35,157 bases of DNA, from NCBI GenBank assembly GCA_024681595.1, contig JAILAN010000035.1:1-35157 (forward strand), written 5' to 3'. The stretch's first letter is position 1, and each line of letters starts with the position of its first letter. A program made the translations under genes and the position numbers. Origin of the DNA: Lachnospiraceae bacterium (GTDB taxonomy: Bacteria; Bacillota; Clostridia; Lachnospirales; Lachnospiraceae). The notes beneath the pieces were generated by a model. That model was not told the DNA's origin. It did not search any database and was given only the letters and a program-made list of their open reading frames with translations. Positions 24,314 to 32,132 of this stretch are shown here, one piece after another.

Positions 24314-24319
24314 ATTATA
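24314..24319 (-). promoter_or_regulatory. Candidate -10 of the rubrerythrin promoter
   Basis: On the - strand this reads TATAAT, 42 bases before the rubrerythrin ATG and inside a very AT-rich stretch. No strong -35 is present; the region 17 bases upstream is T-rich (TGTTTT). Confidence 0.4.
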
Positions 24320-24389
24320 CTATATTAAAACAGTAAAAAACATAATTATGCTAAAAATTCTTGAAATAGAATCCTAAGGCTGAGTGATG

Positions 24390-24395
24390 TATAAT
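24390..24395 (+). promoter_or_regulatory. Candidate -10 for the sensor lipoprotein/kinase/regulator operon
   Basis: A perfect TATAAT preceded directly by TG lies 72 bases before ATG 24468. TTGAAA at 24361-24366 is a good -35 sequence but too far away (23 bases), so the -35 is uncertain. The intergenic region contains nothing else that I recognise. Confidence 0.35.
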
Positions 24396-24467
24396 GGTAG
24401 TGTTGCTGAATCATAAAATCACTGAAGAAAAAGACTTTCCTCACGAGAAAAAGAAAGGTAAAACCTG

Positions 24468-25439
24468 ATGCGTAAAGTTAAACAGATATGCATGCTTCTG
24501 GCATTATTTACACTGATCGCAGGATGCGCCCGCCCATCCGAACAGGCAGAGGAGCCGAAACTGCTGCTGGGGTTCAGTCAGCTGGGGTCTGAGAGTGCAT
24601 GGAGAATAGGCAATACCCGTGATATAGAACAAAAGGCCGAAGAGTATGGTGTAAGCCTGATGCTTGAAAATGCAAATCAGAAGCAGGAAAACCAGATCGC
24701 TGCTATAAGGCGCTTTATAGCCTATAAAGTGGATGTCATAGCGTTTTCACCCATAGTTGAAGAAGGCTGGGATAATGTCCTTATGGAAGCTAAAAATGCC
24801 GGGATCCCTGTGATACTGGTCGACAGAGATATCAGCACCGAGAATGAAGAACTGACAGCATGCCTTATAGGTGCGGATTTTTACAGCGAGGGAGTCCAGG
24901 CCGCAAGGTATCTAATCCGCAAGGCAGACAGCCTTAACATGGATCAGGTCAATATCGTTGAGATCACGGGAACGGAAGATTCAACGCCCATGCGCCAGAG
25001 ACAGGCCGGGTTCATGGATACGATAAAAAACGATGACCGTATGAAGGTCATGGAAAGCGTCAACGGAGATTTTTTAAAGAGCCGGGGTGCAGAGTGCATG
25101 CGTTATCTTCTTGAAAAATACGGTGATGATATAGATGTTATCTTTTCACATAACGATGAGATGACCCTCGGAGCCATCCCCGAGATAGAGGATGCGGGCT
25201 ACACACCCGGCAAAGATGTGATAATAATATCGATAGACGGAGGACAGGAAGCGATAGATGTATTAAAGGAAGGCAGGATCAACTGCGTTGTGGAATGTAC
25301 TCCAATGCTTGGAAGCAAGCTTATGGAGACGGCACTCAAACTCAAAAACGGTCAGGAAGTTGAAAAACTGATCCACCCGGAGGAAAAAGTCTTTTCCGAT
25401 GAACAGGATCTGTCCGGGATAGAGCCCAGGGGCTACTGA
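24468..25439 (+). CDS. YtfQ-like sugar-binding lipoprotein, probably the sensor subunit of the adjacent two-component system
   Basis: This 323-residue protein has lipobox IAGC (Cys20) and a periplasmic-binding-protein fold. GFSQLGSESAWR (35-46), NQKQENQIAAIRRF (70-83) and AGIPVILVDRDI (111-122) closely resemble the galactofuranose-binding protein YtfQ. The ribosome binding site is GAAAGG. The gene stands upstream of a YesM-like kinase and a YesN-like regulator rather than permeases, with 27 bases to the kinase gene. This arrangement resembles the XylFII-LytS-LytR three-component sensors of clostridia, in which a binding protein presents its ligand to the kinase. I infer the same role. It is shorter than the YtfQ-like paralog at 28316 and lacks that protein's low-complexity linker. 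The ligand is probably a pentose or hexose. Confidence 0.87.
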   Translation: MRKVKQICMLLALFTLIAGCARPSEQAEEPKLLLGFSQLGSESAWRIGNTRDIEQKAEEYGVSLMLENANQKQENQIAAIRRFIAYKVDVIAFSPIVEEGWDNVLMEAKNAGIPVILVDRDISTENEELTACLIGADFYSEGVQAARYLIRKADSLNMDQVNIVEITGTEDSTPMRQRQAGFMDTIKNDDRMKVMESVNGDFLKSRGAECMRYLLEKYGDDIDVIFSHNDEMTLGAIPEIEDAGYTPGKDVIIISIDGGQEAIDVLKEGRINCVVECTPMLGSKLMETALKLKNGQEVEKLIHPEEKVFSDEQDLSGIEPRGY

Positions 25440-25466
25440 TGATGCCCTGTTGTACAGGATAGGATA

Positions 25467-26933
25467 ATGACCAAGATCAGAAAAGAAAAAAGCATGATCG
25501 GCAGAATAGATAATATGAGCCGTTACCTGATGATAATGCTGGTTATTCCGATTTTCATCAGTCTTATTCTGATGCTTGTCTATGAAGAGAGATATCACAG
25601 TGCCATTGAACGAATGGAGACCATAGCCAGCCTTAAGACAGTTGTTACCGATGAAATTCCCGGAAGCGTCTGGGATATAGTCAGCGGAAGAGACACGATA
25701 CAGGAGAGCAGGGTATATGTCAGGATATACGGTTTCTATGACACCATCAATGAAGTCATGGAAAAAACGGACGGTGACAATCGCCTGTCACTGCTGGTCG
25801 CCGGCCGTACCATGCAGACTCTTGAAAATTATATGGATCAGATCCGCGATAATTTAAAGACCAAGCAGCCCGTTGTTGAAAATGAGGAGGTTCTGGAAGA
25901 GATAAGAGGTGTTGCATCACTTATCGACAGCATGCTTAACGAGTATATCGCACAGGAGATAGAAGCATCCGCGGATATGAGCCTTGTCTTAAGACCGCTG
26001 GTTTTATTCACTGCGTTTATAGAGGTGGGGATCGTGCTTTTTGCATGGTTTTTGAGAAACCGCTCGATGAGAAAGACCAAAGCCTTTGTCAAACAGCCCA
26101 TAGACAGACTTGAGGAAGTAACGGCTGCTCTTGCAGAGGGATCGCTTGATGCCAGGATAACGGATACGGACGTTGCTGAGCTTCGAAATCTGACATCATC
26201 TGTTAATATCATGGCGAATAAGCTCGAAGACATGATGCATAAAAGTATCAAGGATGAGAGAAATCTTAGAAAAGCCGAGCTTAGAACACTGCAGACTCAG
26301 ATAAATCCGCATTTCCTTTATAATACGCTTGACGCCATCATATGGAAGGCCGAAGCGGGAGAAAAGGATGAAGTCATTTCTCTTACCAGTGCATTGAGTG
26401 ACTTTTTCAGGATAAGCCTCTCGTCGGGAGCGGACTGGATACCGTTGAGCCAGGAGAAAAAGCATATAGAAGGATATCTTAAGATCCAGCAGACCCGTTA
26501 CCGAGATATCTTAAGATATGAGATCGACATCCCGGACGAGATCGGTCATTACTACATACTAAAGCTGTTATTACAGCCGCTCGTGGAAAATGCCATATAT
26601 CACGGGATCAAGATTAAGCGTGGCGGCGGACTTATCACCGTTACAGGGAGACTGGTTGGTAATATGTTTGAATTCACCGTGTCCGATACAGGTACGGGAA
26701 TGACCGAGGAGCAGTTAAACGAACTAAATGAGAGAATGAAAAAGGGACAGCCTACAGTAAGTGAGGGCTCCGGCGGCTTCGGAATGGTCAATGTAAATCT
26801 CAGAATAAGGCTGTATTATAACCAGCCTGAGGGATTGCGTATAGTAAGCAGCAGCGCCGGTACCTCAGTCAGCTTCAGGGTTCCGTGCAAGAGCAAAGAG
26901 GAGATATCAGAGGATGAAAGTATTTCTGGTTGA
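25467..26933 (+). CDS. YesM-like sensor histidine kinase
   Basis: This 488-residue kinase has two membrane helices (about 20-38 and 175-197) flanking an extracellular sensor domain of about 135 residues. A HAMP-like linker lies at about 200-258 (PIDRLEEVTAALAEGSLDAR). The His_kinase domain has phospho-acceptor His282 in QTQINPHFLYNTLDAI. The ATP-binding part shows the N-box LQPLVENAIYHG (369-380), the G1 box DTGTGM (407-412) and the G2 box GGFGMVN. All key residues are present. Start ATG 25467 has AGGA seven bases upstream. The sensor domain is mostly helical in pattern and would suit contact with the binding lipoprotein encoded just upstream. The last 20 bases overlap the response regulator gene, so the pair is translationally coupled. 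Confidence 0.93.
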   Translation: MTKIRKEKSMIGRIDNMSRYLMIMLVIPIFISLILMLVYEERYHSAIERMETIASLKTVVTDEIPGSVWDIVSGRDTIQESRVYVRIYGFYDTINEVMEKTDGDNRLSLLVAGRTMQTLENYMDQIRDNLKTKQPVVENEEVLEEIRGVASLIDSMLNEYIAQEIEASADMSLVLRPLVLFTAFIEVGIVLFAWFLRNRSMRKTKAFVKQPIDRLEEVTAALAEGSLDARITDTDVAELRNLTSSVNIMANKLEDMMHKSIKDERNLRKAELRTLQTQINPHFLYNTLDAIIWKAEAGEKDEVISLTSALSDFFRISLSSGADWIPLSQEKKHIEGYLKIQQTRYRDILRYEIDIPDEIGHYYILKLLLQPLVENAIYHGIKIKRGGGLITVTGRLVGNMFEFTVSDTGTGMTEEQLNELNERMKKGQPTVSEGSGGFGMVNVNLRIRLYYNQPEGLRIVSSSAGTSVSFRVPCKSKEEISEDESISG

Positions 26934-28161
26934 TGATGAAATAGTTATCCGTGAGGGAATAAGAGAGTCTTTTCCGTGGGAGGAGACACCCTATACTCTG
27001 GTCGGAGAGGCGCCTGATGGAGAGATGGCACTTCCGATGATACGTGATACCAACCCTGATATCGTGATCACTGATATCAGGATGCCATTTATGGACGGTA
27101 TTGAGTTCAGCCGGATACTGCGTGAACAGATGCCATGGATAGGGATCATAATCCTTAGCGGTTATGATGAGTTTGAGTACGCCAGACAGTGTATTGCGCT
27201 GGGGGTTAAGGAATATCTGCTAAAGCCCATTTACTCAGAGGAATTAAGGCAGGTGCTTGATAAAGTAAGCGCACAGATCGAGCTGGAGCGCAAGGAACGC
27301 GAACATGCAGAGAGTCTCCGCTCGCGGATGAATACAGACGGAAGGTTTCTTAAAGAAAAGCTGATAGGATCGCTATTTTCCGATGAGGCTATGGAGGCGG
27401 ATGCCAAGAATGCTCTGTCACAGTTAAGAGCCATGGGCTGCTCCGTGATCGCACCCTGCTATGCAGTAGTCGATGCTGCTTTTGAACCGCTCGAGAGCGG
27501 ACAGGCAGCAGCGGAAGCTCTGGCCTACAGCAGCGGCGGGATCGTTCATACATCGGGCAGCAGAACGGGCACCAGACTTCTGGTGCTGGGAGATACCCCT
27601 GCTGATACGGAGGAGCGGGCATATGCTTTCTCATCTTCGCTGGTCAGGGAACTGGAGCACATAGGATGCAGCGGAATCAAAGTCGGCATAGGAGATATAG
27701 TGGAGGATCCCGGGGAAATATATAACAGCTTTAAGACAGCCAGGCATATCCGTCATCTGCTTGCGGACCGTACGGAGGAGAATCCGCTGATACTGGGGGT
27801 ACGGGAGATGGGAGAATCTGCCGGCAATAACAGGAGCTCATCCGTCATAAATGAGGCAAAGGTCTATATGGCCCAGCATTTTGGCGATCCTAATCTGATG
27901 CTTCAGGATGTCGCTAAAGCGGTGAACATGAGCAACAGCCGATTTTCAACAGTGTTCGCCCAGCAGAGCGGGCAGACATTCACCGAATATCTCATTTATC
28001 TTCGGATCAATAAGGCCAAGGAGATGTTAAGGACCACAGATCTTAAAGGATCCGTTATAGCCCACGAGACCGGCTATAACGATGCGCATTATTTCAGTTA
28101 TATATTTAAAAAGAATGTCGGTATGACACCCTCGGAATATCGTGCGCAAAATCAAAATTAA
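26914..28161 (+). CDS. YesN-like response regulator with AraC-type DNA-binding domain
   Basis: This 415-residue regulator has a receiver domain at 1-120. Its acidic pocket is D7-D8, the phospho-acceptor is Asp54 (VITDIRMPFMDG), and the conserved lysine is in YLLKPI. A central region of about 180 residues of the kind seen in YesN proteins follows. A C-terminal AraC/XylS domain with two helix-turn-helix motifs (LQDVAKAVNMSNSRFSTVFA, and GSVIAHETGYNDAHYFSYIF) completes it. The start lies inside the kinase gene. The regulator most likely activates the downstream CUT2 importer genes in response to the sugar bound by the sensor lipoprotein; that is inference from order. No direct repeats that would mark its target site were identified with confidence in 28162-28315. 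Confidence 0.93.
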   Translation: MKVFLVDDEIVIREGIRESFPWEETPYTLVGEAPDGEMALPMIRDTNPDIVITDIRMPFMDGIEFSRILREQMPWIGIIILSGYDEFEYARQCIALGVKEYLLKPIYSEELRQVLDKVSAQIELERKEREHAESLRSRMNTDGRFLKEKLIGSLFSDEAMEADAKNALSQLRAMGCSVIAPCYAVVDAAFEPLESGQAAAEALAYSSGGIVHTSGSRTGTRLLVLGDTPADTEERAYAFSSSLVRELEHIGCSGIKVGIGDIVEDPGEIYNSFKTARHIRHLLADRTEENPLILGVREMGESAGNNRSSSVINEAKVYMAQHFGDPNLMLQDVAKAVNMSNSRFSTVFAQQSGQTFTEYLIYLRINKAKEMLRTTDLKGSVIAHETGYNDAHYFSYIFKKNVGMTPSEYRAQNQN

Positions 28162-28195
28162 CCTGAACAGTATAATTTTTAACCTGTCCGAACTT

Positions 28196-28225
28196 TTGCG
28201 ATATCATTTTCAACCATAATAAAAT
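28196..28225 (+). promoter_or_regulatory. Candidate promoter of the CUT2 binding-protein gene
   Basis: TTGCGA (28196-28201) and TAAAAT (28220-28225) are separated by 18 bases. CATAAT at 28215-28220 is an alternative -10. The expected start of transcription is close to a 9-base-pair stem at 28237-28259. A similar pair (TTGCGC, TAAAAT) occurs at 33282-33310. Confidence 0.4.
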
Positions 28226-28236
28226 GAGCCTTGATT

Positions 28237-28259
28237 TACCCCGGAACTCCTCCGGGGTA
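28237..28259 (+). other. 5' leader stem-loop before the CUT2 binding-protein gene
   Basis: TACCCCGGA (28237-28245) pairs perfectly with TCCGGGGTA (28251-28259) around the loop ACTCC. The following sequence (TATTATTG) is not a convincing terminator tail. At the very 5' end of the predicted transcript it may stabilise the mRNA; a weak terminator for the regulator operon is the alternative. Confidence 0.5.
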
Positions 28260-28315
28260 TATTATTGTTTAAGTGGCCGGTAGGAGGCCATATGACCAAA
28301 AGGAGGTAGAAATAC

Positions 28316-29404
28316 ATGAAAAAGTTTTCAAAGATTTTAAGTGTTGCTCTTGCATCGGCTATGATCATCGGCCTTTGCGCATGCGGAAGCTCAACTGCAC
28401 CTACAACCGCAGCTGATTCTTCATCTGACACAGCCGCAGTAGCAGATACAGCAACAGACACAGCAACTGACACAGCAGCAGACACAGCAGCAGATACAGC
28501 AGCAGATACAGCAGCTGCACCTGCAGGCGATGTTATTAAGGTAGGCGTTGTTAACAACCCTCCTTCAGAGTCTGGTTACCGTGAGGCTAACGTTAAGGAC
28601 ATGGAAGCTGTTTTCTCAGCAGATAACGGTTACGAGCTTAAGACATACTACAGCTTGAAGAACGATGAGCAGCTTCAGGCAGCTCAGGGCTTCATTACAG
28701 AAGGTGTTGACTATCTGCTTATCTCTGCAGCAGAGACAACAGGTTGGGACGAAGTTCTTAAGAAGGCTCAGGAAGCCGGAATCAAGGTATATCTCTTCGA
28801 CCGTATGATCGATGTTGATGAGAGCCTCTATGAAGCAGCTGTTGTTTCAGACATGGCTAAGGAAGGTGAGACAGCCGTTAACTGGCTTCTTTCACAGAAC
28901 CTTGATACTTACAATGTAATCCACATCCAGGGAGCTATGGGTAGTGATGCTCAGATCGGACGTACAGGCGCACTTGACGAGCAGTTCGCTTCAGGCAAGA
29001 TGAACAAGGTTGTTCAGCAGACGGCTACATGGGATGAGGCAGAAGCTAAGAAGATCGTTGAGTCAGTTATCAACAGTGGTGAGTCTTTCAACGTAATCTA
29101 CGCTGAGAACGATGGTATGGCTAAGGGTGCTGTTGCAGCACTTGATGATGCCGGTATCACACACGGTGTTGACGGTGACGTTATCGTAATGGGATTTGAC
29201 TGCAATAAGTGGGCTCTTCGCGAACTTAAGGCAGGCGCTTGGAACTACGATGGACAGTGTTCTCCTTTCCAGGCACAGATCATCAGCGATCTTATAAAGA
29301 GTGGCAGCGCTCCTTCTTCTAAGAAGATCATCAACGAAGAAAAGGGATTTGATGCTACAACGATCACAGATGCTGATATCGACACATACGGTTTAGGTGA
29401 ATAA
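28316..29404 (+). CDS. CUT2 sugar-binding lipoprotein (YtfQ-like)
   Basis: This 362-residue protein has a lipoprotein signal (LCAC, Cys23) and then a low-complexity linker of Thr-Ala-Ala-Asp repeats to about residue 70. A periplasmic-binding fold begins at VIKVGVVNNPPSESGYREA. The segments NDEQLQAAQGFITEGVDYLL and AGIKVYLFDRMIDVD correspond to the ligand-binding strands of YtfQ. The strong ribosome binding site AAAGGAGG (28298-28305) and biased codons (GTT, GCT, AAC) indicate high expression. It is followed by a terminator-like hairpin before the ATPase gene, which would keep binding protein in excess. Together with the next three genes it forms a full CUT2 importer. It is a diverged paralog of the sensor lipoprotein at 24468. 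Galactofuranose or arabinose is a plausible ligand, not proved. Confidence 0.9.
   Translation: MKKFSKILSVALASAMIIGLCACGSSTAPTTAADSSSDTAAVADTATDTATDTAADTAADTAADTAAAPAGDVIKVGVVNNPPSESGYREANVKDMEAVFSADNGYELKTYYSLKNDEQLQAAQGFITEGVDYLLISAAETTGWDEVLKKAQEAGIKVYLFDRMIDVDESLYEAAVVSDMAKEGETAVNWLLSQNLDTYNVIHIQGAMGSDAQIGRTGALDEQFASGKMNKVVQQTATWDEAEAKKIVESVINSGESFNVIYAENDGMAKGAVAALDDAGITHGVDGDVIVMGFDCNKWALRELKAGAWNYDGQCSPFQAQIISDLIKSGSAPSSKKIINEEKGFDATTITDADIDTYGLGE
28445..28516 (+). repeat. In-frame 12-base tandem repeat encoding the TxxD linker
   Basis: Six consecutive 12-base units of the form GAY-ACA-GCA-RCN encode Asp-Thr-Ala-Thr/Ala repeats (residues 44-67) between the lipid anchor and the binding domain. 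The two first units end in Thr and the last four in Ala. The repeat is likely to vary in copy number between strains. Confidence 0.9.
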
Positions 29405-29445
29405 TCTTAAACAGGACAGATAATAGCATTACATTATGATCCTAC

Positions 29446-29491
29446 AGCGCAGTCTGGCTGTGTCCTACCATGGCAGCGGACTGCGCTTTTT
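29446..29491 (+). terminator. Attenuating terminator between CUT2 binding-protein and ATPase genes
   Basis: AGCGCAGTC (29446-29454) pairs with GACTGCGCT (29479-29487), with an inner GCTG/CAGC stem inside the 24-base loop, followed by TTTTT (29487-29491). The ATPase gene begins 56 bases later in the same direction, so partial read-through is expected. Confidence 0.72.
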
Positions 29492-29547
29492 ATGTAAAAA
29501 TGGGGCTACCGTTTTGGCCAGAAAAAGGTAATTAGGAGGTAACAGGT

Positions 29548-31047
29548 ATGCAGGAGGATTGCTTGCTGGAGCTTAGAGGCATTGATAAGCTATTCCCCGG
29601 GGTTTTAGCCCTTGATAATGTGGATTTTACACTTAGAAAAGGTGAGATTCATGCACTGATGGGAGAAAACGGTGCAGGAAAATCCACTCTTATAAAAATA
29701 TTAACAGGCGTATATCCGATGGATGCCGGAAGCGTTAAGGTTGAAGGCAAGCCGGTACACATAAATTCTCCCCAGGATGCACAGAATAACGGTATAAGTA
29801 CGGTGTATCAGGAGATCACACTGTGCCCGAACCTGACTGTAGCAGAGAATATGTTCATCGGACGGGATAACAGGCACTGGGTCAAACAGAAGGATTATGA
29901 GAAGAGGGCAGAAGAGATACTGCAGAATCTTCAGATCCCTGCAAGAGCACGTCAGCAGTTAGGTAACTGCTCACTGGCAGTTCAGCAGATGGTTGCGATC
30001 GCACGTGCCGTGGATATGAATTGTAAGGTTCTGATCCTGGATGAGCCTACATCGTCCCTTGATGACAAAGAAGTTCAGATGTTATTCACCATGATGCGGG
30101 ATCTTAAGTCAAGAGGTGTCGGAATAATATTCGTAACACATTTCCTTGAGCAGGTATATGAGGTCAGCGACAGGATCACGGTTCTTCGAAACGGTGAACT
30201 TGTAGGTGAGTATCTTACAGAAGAACTTCCTCAGGTTCAGCTGGTTGCCAAGATGATGGGTAAGGAGCTTGAAGAACTGAATGAGCTTTCGGATTCCGAA
30301 GAGCATACTGCTTCTGATAAAGAAGTATTTTATGAAGCAGAAGGTCTTTCGAGCAGTGAAGCGCTTCCGTTTAATTTCTCTATTAAAAAAGGCGAAGTTA
30401 ACGGCTTCACCGGCCTTTTGGGTTCCGGCAGAAGTGAGAGCGTAAGAGCAATATTCGGTGCCGATAAGGTAGGCGGCGGAACCGTTAAGATAAAGGGTAA
30501 GAACGTCAGGATCAACAAGCCGATAGATGCCATGAAAAACGGTATCGGATATCTTGCTGAGGACAGAAAGAGGGACGGTATCATAGCTGATCTGTCTGTC
30601 AGAGAAAATATCATTCTGGCTCTTCAGGTTATGAACGGTTTCTTTAAGCCGATAAGCCGAAGCGAATCAGAGGCTTTTGCAGATGAATATATAAAGGCTC
30701 TTAAGATAAAGACTGCGAGCAGAGAGACTCCCGTAGGATCGTTAAGCGGAGGTAATCAGCAGAAGGTTATTCTTGCCAGATGGCTGCTCACTCATCCCGA
30801 TTACCTGATTCTTGATGAACCTACACGAGGCATTGATGTAGGTACAAAGCTTGAAATCCAGAAGCTTGTACTTAAGCTTGCGGAAGAAGATGTGAGCGTA
30901 ACATTTATATCTTCCGAGATAGAAGAGATGCTCCGTACATGTTCACGCCTTATCGTAATGCGAGACAGACATATAGTCGGCGAATTAAAGGGCAGTGATC
31001 TTAATCAGGCGAAGGTTATGAAGACTATTGCGGGAGGTGAGGCATAA
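29548..31047 (+). CDS. CUT2 sugar ABC transporter ATPase, two-domain (YtfR-like)
   Basis: This 499-residue protein has two fused nucleotide-binding domains, as in RbsA, MglA and YtfR. Domain 1 has Walker A GENGAGKST (39-47) and Walker B VLILDEP (161-167), with a signature reading CSLAVQQMVAIARAV instead of LSGGQ, which is usual for the N-terminal half of this family. Domain 2 has a degenerate Walker A (GLLGSGRSE, 289-297), a normal signature LSGGNQQK (399-406) and Walker B YLILDEP. One competent composite site is therefore expected. The ribosome binding site is AGGAGG (29535-29540), eight bases or so from ATG 29548. It powers the two permeases encoded directly downstream; its stop overlaps the first permease start by one base. 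Confidence 0.95.
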   Translation: MQEDCLLELRGIDKLFPGVLALDNVDFTLRKGEIHALMGENGAGKSTLIKILTGVYPMDAGSVKVEGKPVHINSPQDAQNNGISTVYQEITLCPNLTVAENMFIGRDNRHWVKQKDYEKRAEEILQNLQIPARARQQLGNCSLAVQQMVAIARAVDMNCKVLILDEPTSSLDDKEVQMLFTMMRDLKSRGVGIIFVTHFLEQVYEVSDRITVLRNGELVGEYLTEELPQVQLVAKMMGKELEELNELSDSEEHTASDKEVFYEAEGLSSSEALPFNFSIKKGEVNGFTGLLGSGRSESVRAIFGADKVGGGTVKIKGKNVRINKPIDAMKNGIGYLAEDRKRDGIIADLSVRENIILALQVMNGFFKPISRSESEAFADEYIKALKIKTASRETPVGSLSGGNQQKVILARWLLTHPDYLILDEPTRGIDVGTKLEIQKLVLKLAEEDVSVTFISSEIEEMLRTCSRLIVMRDRHIVGELKGSDLNQAKVMKTIAGGEA

Positions 31048-32132
31048 TGAATAATATGTTCAAAAAGCTCATTAAGGGCGGAATGGGACAGCTTGCGATC
31101 CCGCTTATAGCGATCGCGTTGTTGGTCATATTCAATCTGATAAGAGATCCCGGATTCTTCTTTGTAGGTATCAGCCATAATAACGATGGCAACATAGTAT
31201 TACAGGGTAACCTGATAAGTATCATAAACGGTGCCAGTGAACTGGCGGTCCTTGCTATGGGAATGACGCTGGTAACCGCAGCCTGCGGAGGACAGGATAT
31301 CAGTGTGGGTGCAGCAGCTGCAATTGCAGGATCGGTTCTGGTTAAGACACTTAAGTCAGGCCCTCAGATCACCGGCGGAAAAGTATTGCTGGCATTCATT
31401 CTGGCCTGCATAGTGGCAATGATCTTTGGATCGTTTAACGGAACACTGGTTGCGGTATTTAAGATACAGCCGATGATAGCCACGTTGATCCTTTATACAT
31501 GTGGTCGTTCGATAGCTTACTGGATCAACGGCGGTGCTACTCCTACAGTCAGCAGTCCCATCATAAGTGCGATCGGAAGCTTTATACCGGGGATTCCCGT
31601 TCCGACACCCGTGCTCATAGTTATCCTGATGGCTATCATATTTAAGCTGATATTCCGGTTTACATCCCTTGAACTGTTCACACAGTCAGTCGGGATCAAC
31701 GGAAGCGCAGCCAGACTGAACGGTATCAACTCGACGTTCATCAAGCTCCTGTCATTCATCATACTGGGTGTATGTGTTGCAGTTGCAGGAACGATCGGTG
31801 TCAGCCGTCTGGGACTTATAAACCATGAAACATTGCTTCTTGATATAGAAATGGATGCGATCCTTGCGGTTGCCATCGGCGGTAACAGCCTTGGCGGAGG
31901 TAAGTTCAAGATCAGCGGCAGTATTATCGGTGCATATGTTATTCAGATGCTTACGATCACGCTGTATGCCATGAAGGTTTCTTCTACCGATGTTAAAGCG
32001 TACAAGGCTCTGGTCATCATACTGCTGGTTGTTATAGGATCGCCCGTATTCAAGGACAGATTCAACAAATTTGTCAACCGGATGCGCGGAGATAAAAAGG
32101 GCATCAGTGAGAAAGGAGCGGCAAAAGCATGA
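31047..32132 (+). CDS. CUT2 sugar ABC transporter permease (YtfT-like)
   Basis: This 361-residue membrane protein belongs to the RbsC/YtfT branched permease family (BPD_transp_2). Its hydrophobic segments include LAIPLIAIALLVIFNLI, AVLAMGMTLVTAACGGQDISVGAAAAIAG, and the conserved LAVAIGGNSLGGGKFKISGS near the C-terminal third. The DISVGA motif and the GGNSLGGG loop are characteristic of ribose/galactofuranose permeases. ATG 31047 overlaps the ATPase stop by one base, with GGAGGTGAG just upstream. The 3' end overlaps the next permease as ATGA (32129-32132). In YtfQRT-YjfF systems two different permeases form the channel, which matches the arrangement here. Substrate is inferred only from the binding protein. 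Confidence 0.93.
   Translation: MNNMFKKLIKGGMGQLAIPLIAIALLVIFNLIRDPGFFFVGISHNNDGNIVLQGNLISIINGASELAVLAMGMTLVTAACGGQDISVGAAAAIAGSVLVKTLKSGPQITGGKVLLAFILACIVAMIFGSFNGTLVAVFKIQPMIATLILYTCGRSIAYWINGGATPTVSSPIISAIGSFIPGIPVPTPVLIVILMAIIFKLIFRFTSLELFTQSVGINGSAARLNGINSTFIKLLSFIILGVCVAVAGTIGVSRLGLINHETLLLDIEMDAILAVAIGGNSLGGGKFKISGSIIGAYVIQMLTITLYAMKVSSTDVKAYKALVIILLVVIGSPVFKDRFNKFVNRMRGDKKGISEKGAAKA

Noticed and set aside
28445-28516. Possible CRISPR or intergenic repeat
   Set aside because: The repeat is in frame within a coding sequence, has no spacers and encodes a linker.
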